DNA of 64,000 bases from Streptomyces sp. NBC_00683 (GCF_036226745.1 NZ_CP109013.1:3968001-4032000), one strand, 5' to 3'. Shown: positions 1 to 8,116, counted from the stretch's first letter. The notes: generated by a model not told the origin, from the sequence alone. Numbers and translations: made by a program.

Positions 1-120
1 ACGTGCAGCTGAAAGCCACCCTGTTCGTTTGCATAGACAGATTGTCCATGCAGATGGACAGCCAGAGAGCCCCAACATTTCTCGAAGACTCGCCAATCTT
101 TCCAGGAGCCGTCCGTTGCG

Positions 121-160
121 GCTCGTGGCCCCTCGTTGCCCCTCGTTGTCCCTCGTGGCC
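121..160. repeat. Four tandem 10-bp repeats (CCTCGTTGCC type)
   Basis: Four head-to-tail 10-mers are visible: GCTCGTGGCC, CCTCGTTGCC, CCTCGTTGTC and CCTCGTGGCC. The 10-bp period places each unit on the same face of the helix, as in iterons or integrase arm-type sites. Role is inferred only from position next to the integrase. Confidence 0.6.
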
Positions 161-270
161 TGGTGCCGACCCGTGTCACCTCGCGCCTCCCGACCCCACA
201 AGGTACCGGGACGATGCCGTGCGGGGAGCCGCCAGATATGAGCAACTGGTTTCCGGAACCGATTCAGGTG

Positions 271-320
271 AACCGATTACGGACAACCGGTTATCCGTAA
301 TCGGTTACGGATAACCGGTT
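271..320. repeat. Overlapping perfect inverted repeats
   Basis: AACCGATTACGGA at 271-283 pairs perfectly with 294-306. The 16-mer AACCGGTTATCCGTAA at 285-300 pairs perfectly with 305-320. The two pairings share bases, so the DNA could switch between two hairpins. Plausible roles are binding sites for Int/Xis or the Rep nick site, or bidirectional termination after int; none can be chosen from sequence alone. Confidence 0.7.
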
Positions 321-419
321 CAGCCTTACCGATTTCAACCTTGCTTCGAAACTCATACTTGGAACCTAGAGCAGATTTCAGATGCGAGGTTCCGGCACCA
401 AATCAGACGCCCTCGAGAA

Positions 420-1667
420 CTAGCCGTTACATGATTCGACGATCTGCGATCCGAAGATCGCACTGACCGCCTTGCGCGTGCGCTCCTGGCTGGACGGCAT
501 CAGATGCGCGTACACCCGCAGCGTCAGCCCAGGGTCCGAGTGACCGAGGTACTCAGCAACTGCCTTGATGCTCTCCCCAGCGTCCAGCAGCACCGACGCG
601 TAGAAGTGCCGCATCGCGTGCATGCCGTTCTCACGTGACTCGGCGTGCGGGGCGCCGGCCGCCGGGACCGGGATGACTCCGGCCGAGGCCAGAGCCGGTT
701 TCCACGCCTCCTCGTTCAGCGAGGTTCGCCAAACGTGACCACCCCGCGGACCCATGAAGATGAGCCGTTTGGTCACCAGCGGTCCGCCCGCCACCTTCCA
801 CGGCAACGTGATCTCGACCGGTGGGAACTGCTTCATGTGTGCCCGCAGCGCGTCAGCGACAGGGCCGGGAAGCGGCACATCCCGCAGCTTGCCGCCCTTG
901 GGCGGAGCGAAGACGGGCTTGCTGCGGCTCAGCTTGAGCTGCTGGACGACGTGCAACGTGTCCGACCGGAAGTTGATCGCGTTCACCGCGACACCCAGGA
1001 TCTCGCCTTGCCGCAGGCCGCAGCCGGCGCCCAGGTCGACCATCGCCTGATACCGCTCCGGCATGCCCGCTCGCACAGCGAAGAGCCGTTTCGCCGTCCA
1101 CGGCGTGACGCGCTTCGTGTCCACGGTCGGCGGCCGTACCGAACGGGCAGCGCAAGGATTCCGAGGAAGGTGCCCGTCGTCCACGGCCGCGCTGAGAGCC
1201 GCCCGGACGTTGGAGTAGATCGTCCGGGCGTACGAGCCACGGACACCGTTCGCCTGGAGCTGCTGCACCCAGTCGCGGATGTGCGCCGGCTGAAACGAGC
1301 CAAGCGGACGCGTGCCGAGGTACGGAAACGCGTGCAGCCGGAGCTGCGACTCCATCGAGGCTTGCGTGTTGGGGTCCGCCCCTTGGGTGGACACCCAGCC
1401 CTCCGCGTACTGCTGGAAGGTGGTCCGGGCCGCGCGGGGATCGATGTACTGTCCCCGCGCCATGTCCGCTTCGGTATGGGCCAGCCACTGATCGGCAAGC
1501 CGCTTCTGTCGGTCCGGGAAGCTCTTCGACTTCTCCGTGCCGTCCGGCCCAACGTAGCGCGCACGGTAGCGGGACCCCACTCCGTAGCGATCCGACTTCA
1601 CCTTGCGGGGCTTACCGTCAGGGCCAGTCACGGTCACGAACCAGCGGTCCTGAATGTGTCCGGCCAT
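420..1667 (-). CDS. int: Site-specific tyrosine recombinase (integrase)
   Basis: The 415-aa protein catalyses insertion and, with Xis, excision of the element. The C-terminal catalytic domain shows the family residues: an Arg in GCGLRQGEI, then HAMRH, LGHSD and the Tyr nucleophile in RVYAHL. The N-terminal half fits the AP2-like and SAM-like core-binding domains of phage integrases. The start is taken at 1667 because its ATG overlaps the xis stop in an ATGA arrangement; a longer frame reaches 1781 but runs through xis. It is the last gene of the backbone operon. Confidence 0.95.
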   Translation of the reverse strand: MAGHIQDRWFVTVTGPDGKPRKVKSDRYGVGSRYRARYVGPDGTEKSKSFPDRQKRLADQWLAHTEADMARGQYIDPRAARTTFQQYAEGWVSTQGADPNTQASMESQLRLHAFPYLGTRPLGSFQPAHIRDWVQQLQANGVRGSYARTIYSNVRAALSAAVDDGHLPRNPCAARSVRPPTVDTKRVTPWTAKRLFAVRAGMPERYQAMVDLGAGCGLRQGEILGVAVNAINFRSDTLHVVQQLKLSRSKPVFAPPKGGKLRDVPLPGPVADALRAHMKQFPPVEITLPWKVAGGPLVTKRLIFMGPRGGHVWRTSLNEEAWKPALASAGVIPVPAAGAPHAESRENGMHAMRHFYASVLLDAGESIKAVAEYLGHSDPGLTLRVYAHLMPSSQERTRKAVSAIFGSQIVESCNG

Positions 1668-1867
1668 CAGGCAGCCACCTCGCCCCGACGGGAGTCGACC
1701 CAGGCCCGTACGTCGTCGGGGTCGAAGCGGAGGTGCCGGCCGACGCGGAAGCCGCGGGGGCCTGTCCGCTTCCGGCGCCACTGGTAGACCGTCTCGACGC
1801 TGGGAAGCTCGAACATCTCGACCAGGTCGTCAGGCGTCAGATAGCGACTCGGCAGAGGAAGCGCCAT
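1667..1867 (-). CDS. xis: Excisionase / MerR-like helix-turn-helix protein
   Basis: A 66-aa basic protein with a winged helix-turn-helix of the excisionase type: an N-terminal YLTPDDLVEMF helix, then TVYQWRRKRTGPRGFRVGRHLRF and a C-terminal DVRAWVDSRR. It would direct the integrase toward excision. The ATG at 1867 is preferred over an upstream GTG (1876) because GGGGGAG lies about 8 nt before it. It starts 2 nt after the rep stop and its stop overlaps the int start, so the three genes are probably translated in sequence. Confidence 0.88.
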   Translation of the reverse strand: MALPLPSRYLTPDDLVEMFELPSVETVYQWRRKRTGPRGFRVGRHLRFDPDDVRAWVDSRRGEVAA

Positions 1868-1869
1868 AT

Positions 1870-3243
1870 TCACCACTCCCCCTCGTCGACCAGATCCGCC
1901 ATGGCTTCACGGGCGGTTTCGCGATTGAGCTGGAGACCCCGGGCGATGGTCGCGGCGAGGACGGATTCGCCGGGTGAGTGGCCGTGGCCTGCGTACTGCC
2001 AGTCGGACAGGACGAGCACGGTGTCCGGGACGCGGTCCTCCAGGCCGAGGGATTGCCGTTCCTGCGCGGCACGGAAGTCGGCGCGGGCCTGGCGGAGCTC
2101 GCCGAGGGTGGTCGAGTAGCGGCGAGACTTCGAGGAGAAGTGCCCGCGGAACCCGAGCATGTGCGCCCAGGCACGCAGCCGACGTTCGGGGTAGAGCGGA
2201 TCGAGGAGGTGGCATGCGGCGATGAGACGGCGGGCGTGGTCGGGAACGCCGTGGCGATCGAGCTCGGAGAGTTCGCCAATGCGGCGGTCCAGAGTGCCGG
2301 TGTTCTCCGCCGCTTTGGTTGCGTACTTCGCGACGTAGGCCGCCACAGCCTGTTCGGTGACATCGGAGCCGTCGCCGAAGGCAGCGACCGGGCGGACGTC
2401 GAGTTGTGTGCCCCAGCGGAAGGTACGAGCGGGCTGATCGTCGGTGGCGGGAGCGGACACCGAGGTGTAGCTGTGTCGAGCGGCTGCGCGTATTGAGTCG
2501 GTAAGCAGGTCGACGGTGGCCCAGGACGGAGGCGGGGTGCCGGGCCCCTCCGGCCCGTCGATCCGCATCACGGCGTGGAAGTGAATCGCGCCGCGCTTCT
2601 GGAACTCGGCAACCTTGCCGTACGAGAGCCGAACCGATTCCTTCAGCTCCACCTGCGTGAGTCCGGCGCGGGCCGCAATCTCCCGTCGGAGGCGAGTGGT
2701 GAACCGCATCCAGAGGTCGCCGGCGTGGTTGTTGAACAGGACCGATCCGGCGTAGTCGTACGTCTCGGGATCCAGGGCGGTGCCTAGTTCGGGTGAGTCC
2801 GCGGAGTGCCGGCCACCGCAGCGGCAGATGCCATGGTCGGGACGGTTGTGAACGGGGCCGAAGGACGGAGCAGTGAGGGTGACGAAGACGCGGGGGTGAT
2901 CCCGCACGGTGGCGGGGACGTCACGGCGGTCGTCTCCGGCCAGGCCCGCGCGGATCAGGTGGTAGGTGTCTCCGGCGTACGTCCAGGCGCAGGAGGGGCA
3001 GCGGGAAGCGCGGCGATTTCCGCAGGCGAGGCGGAGACGTCGGCCGGGCTCGGTCTCGGTCGAGTAGTGGTGAAGGGTCTCGCCGGTGGTCTTGTCCTTG
3101 GTGAGGGTCCAACCGGTCAGGTGGATTGGGTCGGAGCAGCCACCGGTGCGGCGGATCTGGTCCTCCCAGCGGTGGAACTCGGGGGCCGAGGCCACCCTCA
3201 GCAGGTCGCCGAGGGTGAGCCGGTCGAGCTGCGATTCAGGCAT
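1870..3243 (-). CDS. RepSA-type rolling-circle replication initiator
   Basis: A 457-aa HUH endonuclease that should nick the element's double-strand origin for rolling-circle replication after excision. Motifs are clear: FVTLTAPSFG near residue 121, IHFHAV (HUH) near 220, and AYVAKYATKAAE near 303 with the nicking Tyr and following Lys. A CPSC pair near residue 82 fits the family's zinc-finger-like segment. The ATG at 3243 has GGGGGAG 5 nt upstream; a GTG at 3249 would touch that site. A 14-codon frame overlaps this start. Confidence 0.93.
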   Translation of the reverse strand: MPESQLDRLTLGDLLRVASAPEFHRWEDQIRRTGGCSDPIHLTGWTLTKDKTTGETLHHYSTETEPGRRLRLACGNRRASRCPSCAWTYAGDTYHLIRAGLAGDDRRDVPATVRDHPRVFVTLTAPSFGPVHNRPDHGICRCGGRHSADSPELGTALDPETYDYAGSVLFNNHAGDLWMRFTTRLRREIAARAGLTQVELKESVRLSYGKVAEFQKRGAIHFHAVMRIDGPEGPGTPPPSWATVDLLTDSIRAAARHSYTSVSAPATDDQPARTFRWGTQLDVRPVAAFGDGSDVTEQAVAAYVAKYATKAAENTGTLDRRIGELSELDRHGVPDHARRLIAACHLLDPLYPERRLRAWAHMLGFRGHFSSKSRRYSTTLGELRQARADFRAAQERQSLGLEDRVPDTVLVLSDWQYAGHGHSPGESVLAATIARGLQLNRETAREAMADLVDEGEW

Positions 3244-3280
3244 GTGCACTCCCCCGGCGGCGGGCGGTGCGGTCGGTCAT
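3236..3280 (-). CDS. Possible 14-aa leader peptide overlapping rep
   Basis: A short frame MTDRTARRRGSAHA begins at ATG 3280 with GGAAGGAAG upstream and ends with a TGA inside the first codons of rep (overlap of 8 nt). The layout resembles plasmid leader peptides that couple translation to the Rep start. No homology can be claimed for so short a frame. Confidence 0.4.
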   Translation of the reverse strand: MTDRTARRRGSAHA

Positions 3281-3371
3281 GATGGTGCTTCCTTCCGGAT
3301 CTGTGGTTCGGGCAGGAGCACGGCTTCCGGGCGGCGGATGCTTGGCGGTGTCGAGGCCGCCCGGAAGCCGG

Positions 3372-3674
3372 TCAACGATGGCTCTGCGACGCCACGAGCG
3401 ACCGGATGACCAGGGCGCTGATGGCGAGCGACGCGGCGGTGACGGCGACCGCGAGGAGCATGGAGACCAGGACCGCGCCGACGACCAGCACCACGGCCGT
3501 GCCGCCACCGATGACGGCGACGACGGCACCGGGCGTGAGCTGAACCGTGGGACGTGCGGGAGCCGTAGGGGCCGGGGCCGGGGTCTGGCGGGGCACGGCG
3601 GGGACGTCGCTCCGGGCGGTTCCGGTGACGATTCCGGTCGGCAACGGGTTGGTGGGGATCTTTGGGCGGAGCAT
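3372..3674 (-). CDS. Small membrane protein, Spd-like
   Basis: A 100-aa protein with a Pro/Ala/Thr-rich N-terminal half followed by a hydrophobic C-terminal hairpin (about residues 50-92, rich in Val, Ala and Leu). Such small membrane proteins next to tra genes in Streptomyces plasmids assist intramycelial plasmid spread (Spd function, established for pIJ101 and pSAM2). The ATG at 3674 has AAGGGAG 7 nt upstream. A longer frame to 3959 exists but crosses two neighbouring small genes. The Spd role is inferred from context. Confidence 0.7.
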   Translation of the reverse strand: MLRPKIPTNPLPTGIVTGTARSDVPAVPRQTPAPAPTAPARPTVQLTPGAVVAVIGGGTAVVLVVGAVLVSMLLAVAVTAASLAISALVIRSLVASQSHR

Positions 3675-3697
3675 GGCGGTTCTCCCTTCGGTGGGGG

Positions 3698-3853
3698 TTA
3701 CTTGACGGCGGTGTCGATCACGGGGGTCAGGAGGCTGTCGGCGAGGAGGTAGCCGCCGAGCAACAGCACGAGCACGAGCCACCAGGGCGGGCGGATCAGC
3801 TTCACGCCGAGCCAGCCGACGGCGATCAGGGCGAGCCAAAGCGGTACGTCCAT
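3698..3853 (-). CDS. 51-aa membrane protein, Spd-like
   Basis: The frame reads MDVPLWLALIAVGWLGVKLI at the start and then a second hydrophobic stretch (WWLVLVLLLGGYLLA). It has a strong AAGGAG 6-7 nt before the ATG. The protein is too short for most gene callers but sits tightly between two other small transfer-region genes with the same strand. Two membrane segments and location suggest a spread or mating-pore accessory role; this is inference. Confidence 0.72.
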   Translation of the reverse strand: MDVPLWLALIAVGWLGVKLIRPPWWLVLVLLLGGYLLADSLLTPVIDTAVK

Positions 3854-3865
3854 GGCAGGTCTCCT

Positions 3866-4057
3866 TCAGCGGACCTTGCAGCGGTGGGTACGGGCGGCGA
3901 GCTGAGCGGCGGACCGGCTGGTGAAGTCGGATGACCAGCCGCAGCGGTCGGCGGTGCACACAGCGGCGTGCTGGGTGCGGCCGTGCCGGTCACGGTGGGT
4001 ACCGATCTGCACCGGTCCGATCCGCATCACGGAGTGGAAGTGGTCGCGGGCGGGCAT
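3866..4057 (-). CDS. Small mobile-element transfer protein
   Basis: A 63-aa basic soluble protein with several His and two spaced Cys (VCTADRCGW, THRCKVR), which could bind a metal or DNA. GAGGAG lies just upstream of the ATG. Proteins of this size and position are commonly annotated as mobile element transfer proteins in AICEs next to the DUF2637 and TraB genes. Function is unknown. Confidence 0.7.
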   Translation of the reverse strand: MPARDHFHSVMRIGPVQIGTHRDRHGRTQHAAVCTADRCGWSSDFTSRSAAQLAARTHRCKVR

Positions 4058-4075
4058 GGTGGATCTCCTCTCGGG

Positions 4076-4741
4076 TCAGGCGAGCTGAGCGGCAATCGCG
4101 GCGGCGAGTTGAGGCGGAACTCCGAGGCGGGCGCGGAGCGTGTCGGTGTCGATCGGTGAACCGGTACGGGCGCGGTGGTCGTCGGCGACCTTCCGGGCGT
4201 GGTCGACGAGCGCGGCCGGCACGGGCGGAGACGCCTCGGCGGGAGGCAGGACCGGAGACTCCTCAGCGGTAGGAATCGGCGCTGGTTCCAGCTCCGGGGC
4301 CTGTTCCTCGGTGACGCGCTCCGGCGCCGAGGGATCAGCCGTAGGCGCCGCCGGAACGGGCGTGCGCTCCTCGACCGGGGTCTCCGTGTGGGCGAGGAGC
4401 GTCCCGCCGAGGAAGGCAAGCGCGGGCCATCCAGCGATGCCGAAGCGCAACCAGGCCGGAGGGTGCGCGAGATCGAGAAATCCGGCGGTGGCGACGTTGG
4501 CACCGAGCGAAGCGACTAGCGCGATCAGGAACCAGTTCCAGGCGAGCCGGGACGGGCCGTCCTTTCGTAGCCGCCGCCAGGCAGCGACCAGGAGCAGATC
4601 AACGCTGATCGGGTAGGCCCATGCCTTCCAGCCGTCCTGGCCCGCGGCGGCGGCGAGGTCGTGGAGGTGGGCGAAGGAGAGCGCGCCAGCGATCACGGCT
4701 TGGATCAGTACGGCGTCCACGCGCACGGAGGGACGGGCCAT
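4076..4741 (-). CDS. DUF2637-type membrane protein (SpdB-like)
   Basis: A 221-aa protein whose first 120 residues hold about four hydrophobic segments, with a Trp-rich AWAYPISVDLLLVAAWRRLR motif typical of DUF2637 proteins of actinobacterial plasmids. A Pro/Glu-rich linker follows, then a C-terminal HARKVADDHRARTG segment that looks helix-turn-helix-like. The ATG at 4741 is used because AAGGAG lies 7 nt before it; an ATG at 4762 would put that site inside the gene. Likely role is in plasmid spread at the hyphal membrane. Confidence 0.8.
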   Translation of the reverse strand: MARPSVRVDAVLIQAVIAGALSFAHLHDLAAAAGQDGWKAWAYPISVDLLLVAAWRRLRKDGPSRLAWNWFLIALVASLGANVATAGFLDLAHPPAWLRFGIAGWPALAFLGGTLLAHTETPVEERTPVPAAPTADPSAPERVTEEQAPELEPAPIPTAEESPVLPPAEASPPVPAALVDHARKVADDHRARTGSPIDTDTLRARLGVPPQLAAAIAAQLA

Positions 4742-4816
4742 CGGACTTCTCCTTTTCGGCATGGGACGGGTAGGGACTTGGCGCGGGAATGGTCACGCCG
4801 ACCGGTGAGCGGGAGG

Positions 4817-6172
4817 TCAGGCGGTGGTGGGCGCGGCTTTGGTGAGCGGCGCGGTGGCCGAGGCCAGGGGTGCGACGGCGGGCCGGAAGGCCGCGAGGGC
4901 GGGCACATCCGGAGTGCGGTCGGCGTGCCGGTTGCAGATGTTCACGGCTTGGCGCAGTGAGGTGTGTGGTGCCCGGATGCGGGTCCATCCACCGGTCGAG
5001 TCACCCGAGACCGCGATGCCGGGAACGTCGGTGGGAATCTGGATCGCGGCAAGGACGGCGTCCGGAGCAATGTCTCCGAAGGCCATGTTGGCGCTGGACT
5101 CGTCATTGACGCGGTGGGCGGTCCGACCCGTGAGTTGGGCACGGAGCATCGTTATGCCCTTGCCAAGTTCGGAGCCGAAGCGCTGGCCACAGATCTCCAG
5201 GTAGATCCCCGCGGCACGGCCGAGCTGGGCGAGACGGACCAGAGCAGTGACGATCCGGTCGCGGCGCTTCTCCTCGTCCTTGGTGGCGAACAGCGCCAGC
5301 TCGGCAACCTCGTCGACCAGGACCACGACCGGAGTCGGGCGTATGTCGGCCGGCAGGTCCCAGATATCGGCAGCTATGTCGGCGTCCGGAACGTCGACGG
5401 TGATGCGCTGAGCGGAACGGATGAGCTGGTAGACGTCCTCCATGTGCTGCACGAGTGCTTCGAGGAGTTCGAGGGCGGTGTCCGGGTTGTCGGCGAGGGC
5501 GGAGAAGCGCCGGGCGAGCGGAAAGAGCTCGACGCCCTGTTTGCAATCGATCCCGACGAGGGCGACGTCATGCGCCGCGAGGCCGGCGACCAGGTTGCGC
5601 TGGTAGACGGACTTCCCCGACTCGGTCGCGCCGAGCGTCAGCCCGTGGGGCACAGCCCGGTAGTCGCGGTAGTGGACGGATCCGTCCTCGCGCAGTGCGA
5701 CGGGGATACGCATCGGCGCGGGGCCGGTTTCGGCGGGCATCTGCACCCGCCGGAGGACGTCGTATCCCGTCATCCGTAACTCCACGATTCCCGAACGAAG
5801 TTCGCGGGAGGTGACTCCGTACATCCCGAAGGAGTGCCGGAGGCGGTCGGTGGCCGAGGCAACGTCGAAGGCATCCTGACCGGGACGGAGCTTGATCCGC
5901 AGGACCAGTCCGGTACGAGTAGGCCGGAGTCGAAGAATGCGCGGGGCCCTCGACTCGGGAACAGAGCGGTTCGTCATCCGGGCGAGGGAGAGACGCCAAC
6001 GCGCGGGCGGAACGGTGAGCCCGCAGGCGTCCATGACCGAGGCGTATCGGACAGCTACTCGCAACGCGGCAAGGGTGACCCCGAAGGTCATCCAGTACCA
6101 GGCGGGACGCCGCCACCGCAGGATCAGTGCGGTGACGACGACCAGCAGCAGCGTGACCAGTGACCCGCTCAT
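4817..6172 (-). CDS. TraB-like FtsK/SpoIIIE DNA translocase
   Basis: A 451-aa motor protein expected to move double-stranded element DNA between hyphae, the single-protein conjugation mode of Streptomyces. An N-terminal membrane segment (residues 4-18, with a second at about 25-42) is followed by the ATPase: Walker A GATESGKS at 181-188 and Walker B VVVLVDE at 282-288. The C-terminal 30 residues could contain the winged helix that reads clt repeats, but no clear motif is seen. The ATG at 6172 begins 2 nt after the upstream gene stop. Confidence 0.93.
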   Translation of the reverse strand: MSGSLVTLLLVVVTALILRWRRPAWYWMTFGVTLAALRVAVRYASVMDACGLTVPPARWRLSLARMTNRSVPESRAPRILRLRPTRTGLVLRIKLRPGQDAFDVASATDRLRHSFGMYGVTSRELRSGIVELRMTGYDVLRRVQMPAETGPAPMRIPVALREDGSVHYRDYRAVPHGLTLGATESGKSVYQRNLVAGLAAHDVALVGIDCKQGVELFPLARRFSALADNPDTALELLEALVQHMEDVYQLIRSAQRITVDVPDADIAADIWDLPADIRPTPVVVLVDEVAELALFATKDEEKRRDRIVTALVRLAQLGRAAGIYLEICGQRFGSELGKGITMLRAQLTGRTAHRVNDESSANMAFGDIAPDAVLAAIQIPTDVPGIAVSGDSTGGWTRIRAPHTSLRQAVNICNRHADRTPDVPALAAFRPAVAPLASATAPLTKAAPTTA

Positions 6173-6174
6173 GA

Positions 6175-6531
6175 TCAGGCCGCCTTGGGCTTCTCGGCAG
6201 CGGCGACGAGCGAGGTGACCGCCACCGCACGGAAGGCGATGCCGTGTCGCTTCTGCCCGTTGAACTCGTTCTCCCACGGCCGAGCAATCAGTCCGGTGAC
6301 GGCGACGGGCGTGCCCATCATCAGCTCACCGGAGATGCCCGGCTCGGGGACGGTGACCGAAAGGATCTCCACCTCCTCGTTCGCCGCGAACATCACGTCC
6401 ACGGTCATGAGCTTCGCGCCGCTCTCGACGTCCACGGCAATCTCGCCGGTCCGGCGGTCCTTGACCTTGATCTGCGGAGGCTTGGCGACCATCACGGACG
6501 CGGCGGAGGTGTCGACGGGGATCGTACGCAC
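6175..6531 (-). CDS. Conserved AICE protein upstream of traB
   Basis: A 118-aa protein predicted to be mostly beta strands, with GELMMGTPVAVTGLIARPWE in the second half, which could suit an OB-like nucleic-acid-binding fold. I do not recognise a characterised family; similar proteins occur upstream of traB in AICEs. It opens the transfer-replication operon from a GTG with AGGAG about 9 nt upstream. The repressor-like operators lie directly before it. Confidence 0.75.
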   Translation of the reverse strand: MRTIPVDTSAASVMVAKPPQIKVKDRRTGEIAVDVESGAKLMTVDVMFAANEEVEILSVTVPEPGISGELMMGTPVAVTGLIARPWENEFNGQKRHGIAFRAVAVTSLVAAAEKPKAA

Positions 6532-6539
6532 AGAAGATC

Positions 6540-6618
6540 ACTCCTATAGATGTCTTCGACTCAGCCACTCATGTACATGAGTGACATAAAGAAGAGTGCA
6601 TCACTCCTATACATGAGT
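6540..6618. promoter_or_regulatory. Cluster of three KorSA-like operator sites
   Basis: Three related 16-mers lie before the transfer operon: ACTCCTATAGATGTCT (6540-6555, degenerate, overlaps the RBS), ACTCATGTACATGAGT (6567-6582, a perfect palindrome) and ACTCCTATACATGAGT (6603-6618). A fourth copy is at 7471-7486. The GntR-family gene between the two locations is the obvious ligand-responsive repressor. Confidence 0.8.
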
Positions 6619-6670
6619 CAACCCGCCGAGACGAAGAAGTCGCGGCGGGCCGTGGGGAGTTGAGAGCGCG

Positions 6671-7450
6671 TCAGTCGGAGGCGGGGATCCGGTAGCTGAA
6701 AACAAACTGGTCAGCGGCCATGAGCGTGTCGCACACCTCTACAACACGATCCTCCGTCGTCCTTGCCTCACGGATCAGATGAACCACTGAAGCGCCGGGA
6801 CTCAGGGCCAGTTCGGAGGCTTCAGCCTTGGTGGCCAGCCGGGCTTGCAGCGTCTCGACGAACTCGGCGAACTCATGCCCGTGATCTTCGAGGCGGGCAT
6901 AGATGCCACCACCGCCGGGGTTCTTCGCGAACAGCTCGGGGATGTCCTTCGCAACGTCCCACGGGAGGTACGACGTGGCCGTCTCCACTGGGGTCTCGTT
7001 GCGGAAGTAGAGGCGACGCCTGGCGAGCACCTGAGTGCCGGCCGGGACGCCGAGCCGCTCCGCGATGTCGTTCGGAGCGTCCGTCGGACCGATGTAGAGA
7101 ACACTGACGCCCGCTTTGGCGCCGGACTGTTCCGACTCGGCGAGGTACGCAGCCTTGCCGCCCTGCCGATGGGAGCGCTTGAAGCGGTCCGAGGACCGGT
7201 GCCGTACCGGGGGCCGAGCCTTCACCATGGACCCCTTGCCCTGGCGGGTCTCCACGAGGTCACTCGCGCGGACCTCCACCATGGCCTTGCGGATGGTGCC
7301 GCCCGAGACGCCGTAGCGCTCCACGAGCTCTGATTCGCTGGGCACCATGTCACCGGGCTTAAGGATCCCGGCGCGAATCTGCTGAACGATCTCCTCGGCG
7401 ATCTGCACGTACCGAGGTACGGACTTCCCACCTCCTACCGCTGTTTCCAT
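6671..7450 (-). CDS. GntR/UTRA-family repressor, KorSA-like
   Basis: A 259-aa regulator. The N-terminal winged helix (about 12-78: PRYVQIAEEIVQQIRAGILKPG, then PSESELVERYGVSGGTIRKA) is the GntR DNA-binding domain; the rest matches the UTRA effector fold. In pSAM2 the GntR protein KorSA represses transfer and replication functions, and this gene has the same neighbours: a divergent Nudix gene on one side and the tra operon on the other. The ATG at 7450 is preceded by GGAGGAAGAGAAGG. The four palindromic sites nearby support auto- and operon control. Confidence 0.88.
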   Translation of the reverse strand: METAVGGGKSVPRYVQIAEEIVQQIRAGILKPGDMVPSESELVERYGVSGGTIRKAMVEVRASDLVETRQGKGSMVKARPPVRHRSSDRFKRSHRQGGKAAYLAESEQSGAKAGVSVLYIGPTDAPNDIAERLGVPAGTQVLARRRLYFRNETPVETATSYLPWDVAKDIPELFAKNPGGGGIYARLEDHGHEFAEFVETLQARLATKAEASELALSPGASVVHLIREARTTEDRVVEVCDTLMAADQFVFSYRIPASD

Positions 7451-7470
7451 AGTCCTTCTCTTCCTCCTAT

Positions 7471-7486
7471 GCTCCTGTACATGAGT
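7471..7486. promoter_or_regulatory. KorSA-like operator at the Nudix gene start
   Basis: GCTCCTGTACATGAGT differs by two bases from the site at 6603-6618. It covers the first codon of the Nudix gene, so a bound repressor would block a leaderless transcript directly and could also affect the divergent repressor promoter. Confidence 0.75.
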
Positions 7487-7936
7487 AACAGTGCGCAGGA
7501 AGGCACGTCAACGCCGCTTCACTCCGTGTCCGTAGCCGGAGTGGTCGTGCGCGAGGACGGGCGACTCCTTGCGATCCGCCGTGCCGACAACGGCACTTGG
7601 GAGCTCCCCGGCGGTGTACTCGAACTCGACGAGACCCCGGAGGCGGGCGTTCAGCGCGAGGTCCTGGAGGAGACGGGTATCCACGTCGAGGTGGACGAGC
7701 TCACAGGGGTCTACAAGAACACCATGCGCGGCATCGTGGCCCTGGTCTTCCGATGCAAGCCCGCTGGCGGGAGCGAGCGGACATCCTGTGAATCGACCGC
7801 GGTCGACTGGCTCACGCCGGACGAGGTCACCGAGTGGATGTCCGAGGTCTACGCGGTCCGGCTGCTGGATGCCCTCGACGGGAACGGGCCCCATGTGCGA
7901 AGCCATGACGGCAAGCGCCTGACGCCAGCGCGATAG
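7481..7936 (+). CDS. Nudix hydrolase, Pif-like immunity protein
   Basis: A 151-aa protein with a complete Nudix signature at residues 45-67, from the Gly of GGVLELDETPE to REVLEETG. In pSAM2 the Nudix protein Pif prevents redundant transfer between cells already carrying the element, and it also lies next to the GntR repressor. The ATG at 7481 is chosen; another ATG at 7469 is in frame, but neither has a ribosome binding site. A leaderless transcript starting at or near the ATG is therefore likely. Confidence 0.85.
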   Translation: MSNSAQEGTSTPLHSVSVAGVVVREDGRLLAIRRADNGTWELPGGVLELDETPEAGVQREVLEETGIHVEVDELTGVYKNTMRGIVALVFRCKPAGGSERTSCESTAVDWLTPDEVTEWMSEVYAVRLLDALDGNGPHVRSHDGKRLTPAR

Positions 7937-7957
7937 AACTTTCCCTACTTCATCAAG

Positions 7958-7997
7958 GCCCGCGCACGGCGCGGGCGCGCGCCGCCTCTGCGGCGCG
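7958..7997. repeat. Two adjacent perfect GC hairpins
   Basis: GCCCGCGC pairs with GCGCGGGC around loop ACG (7958-7976). One base later, CGCGCCGC pairs with GCGGCGCG around loop CTCT (7978-7997). They follow the Nudix stop by about 20 nt, so they could terminate its transcript. They could also belong to a single-strand origin together with the larger stem-loop downstream. Confidence 0.7.
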
Positions 7998-8116
7998 GCC
8001 TGCCTCCTGTCTCCGCCCCGGCTGGCCGCGCCCGGCGGCGCGCTCGCGAGCTGCGGTCATGGAGTGGGATACACCCTCTGTGGCTGGGGCGGTCGGCTCC
8101 ACGGCTTTAGGCAGCC

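Larger units (their letters stand above)
1..419. other. Non-coding stretch downstream of integrase
   Basis: No convincing gene is seen here. The stretch lies past the integrase stop, where many AICEs carry the attachment site. It holds four tandem 10-bp repeats and an overlapping set of perfect inverted repeats, listed separately. I could not find a tRNA 3' end or a duplicate of the right-end sequence. Confidence 0.5.

Noticed and set aside
341..400. Possible tRNA 3' end (attL) around GAGGTTCCGGCACC
   Set aside because: No T-loop GTTCRANYC, no cloverleaf partners and no match to the right end.
645..1787. Long plus-strand frame of 380 aa opposite int
   Set aside because: It mirrors the integrase frame and has the Arg/His-rich composition of an antisense shadow; integrase motifs on the minus strand are unambiguous.
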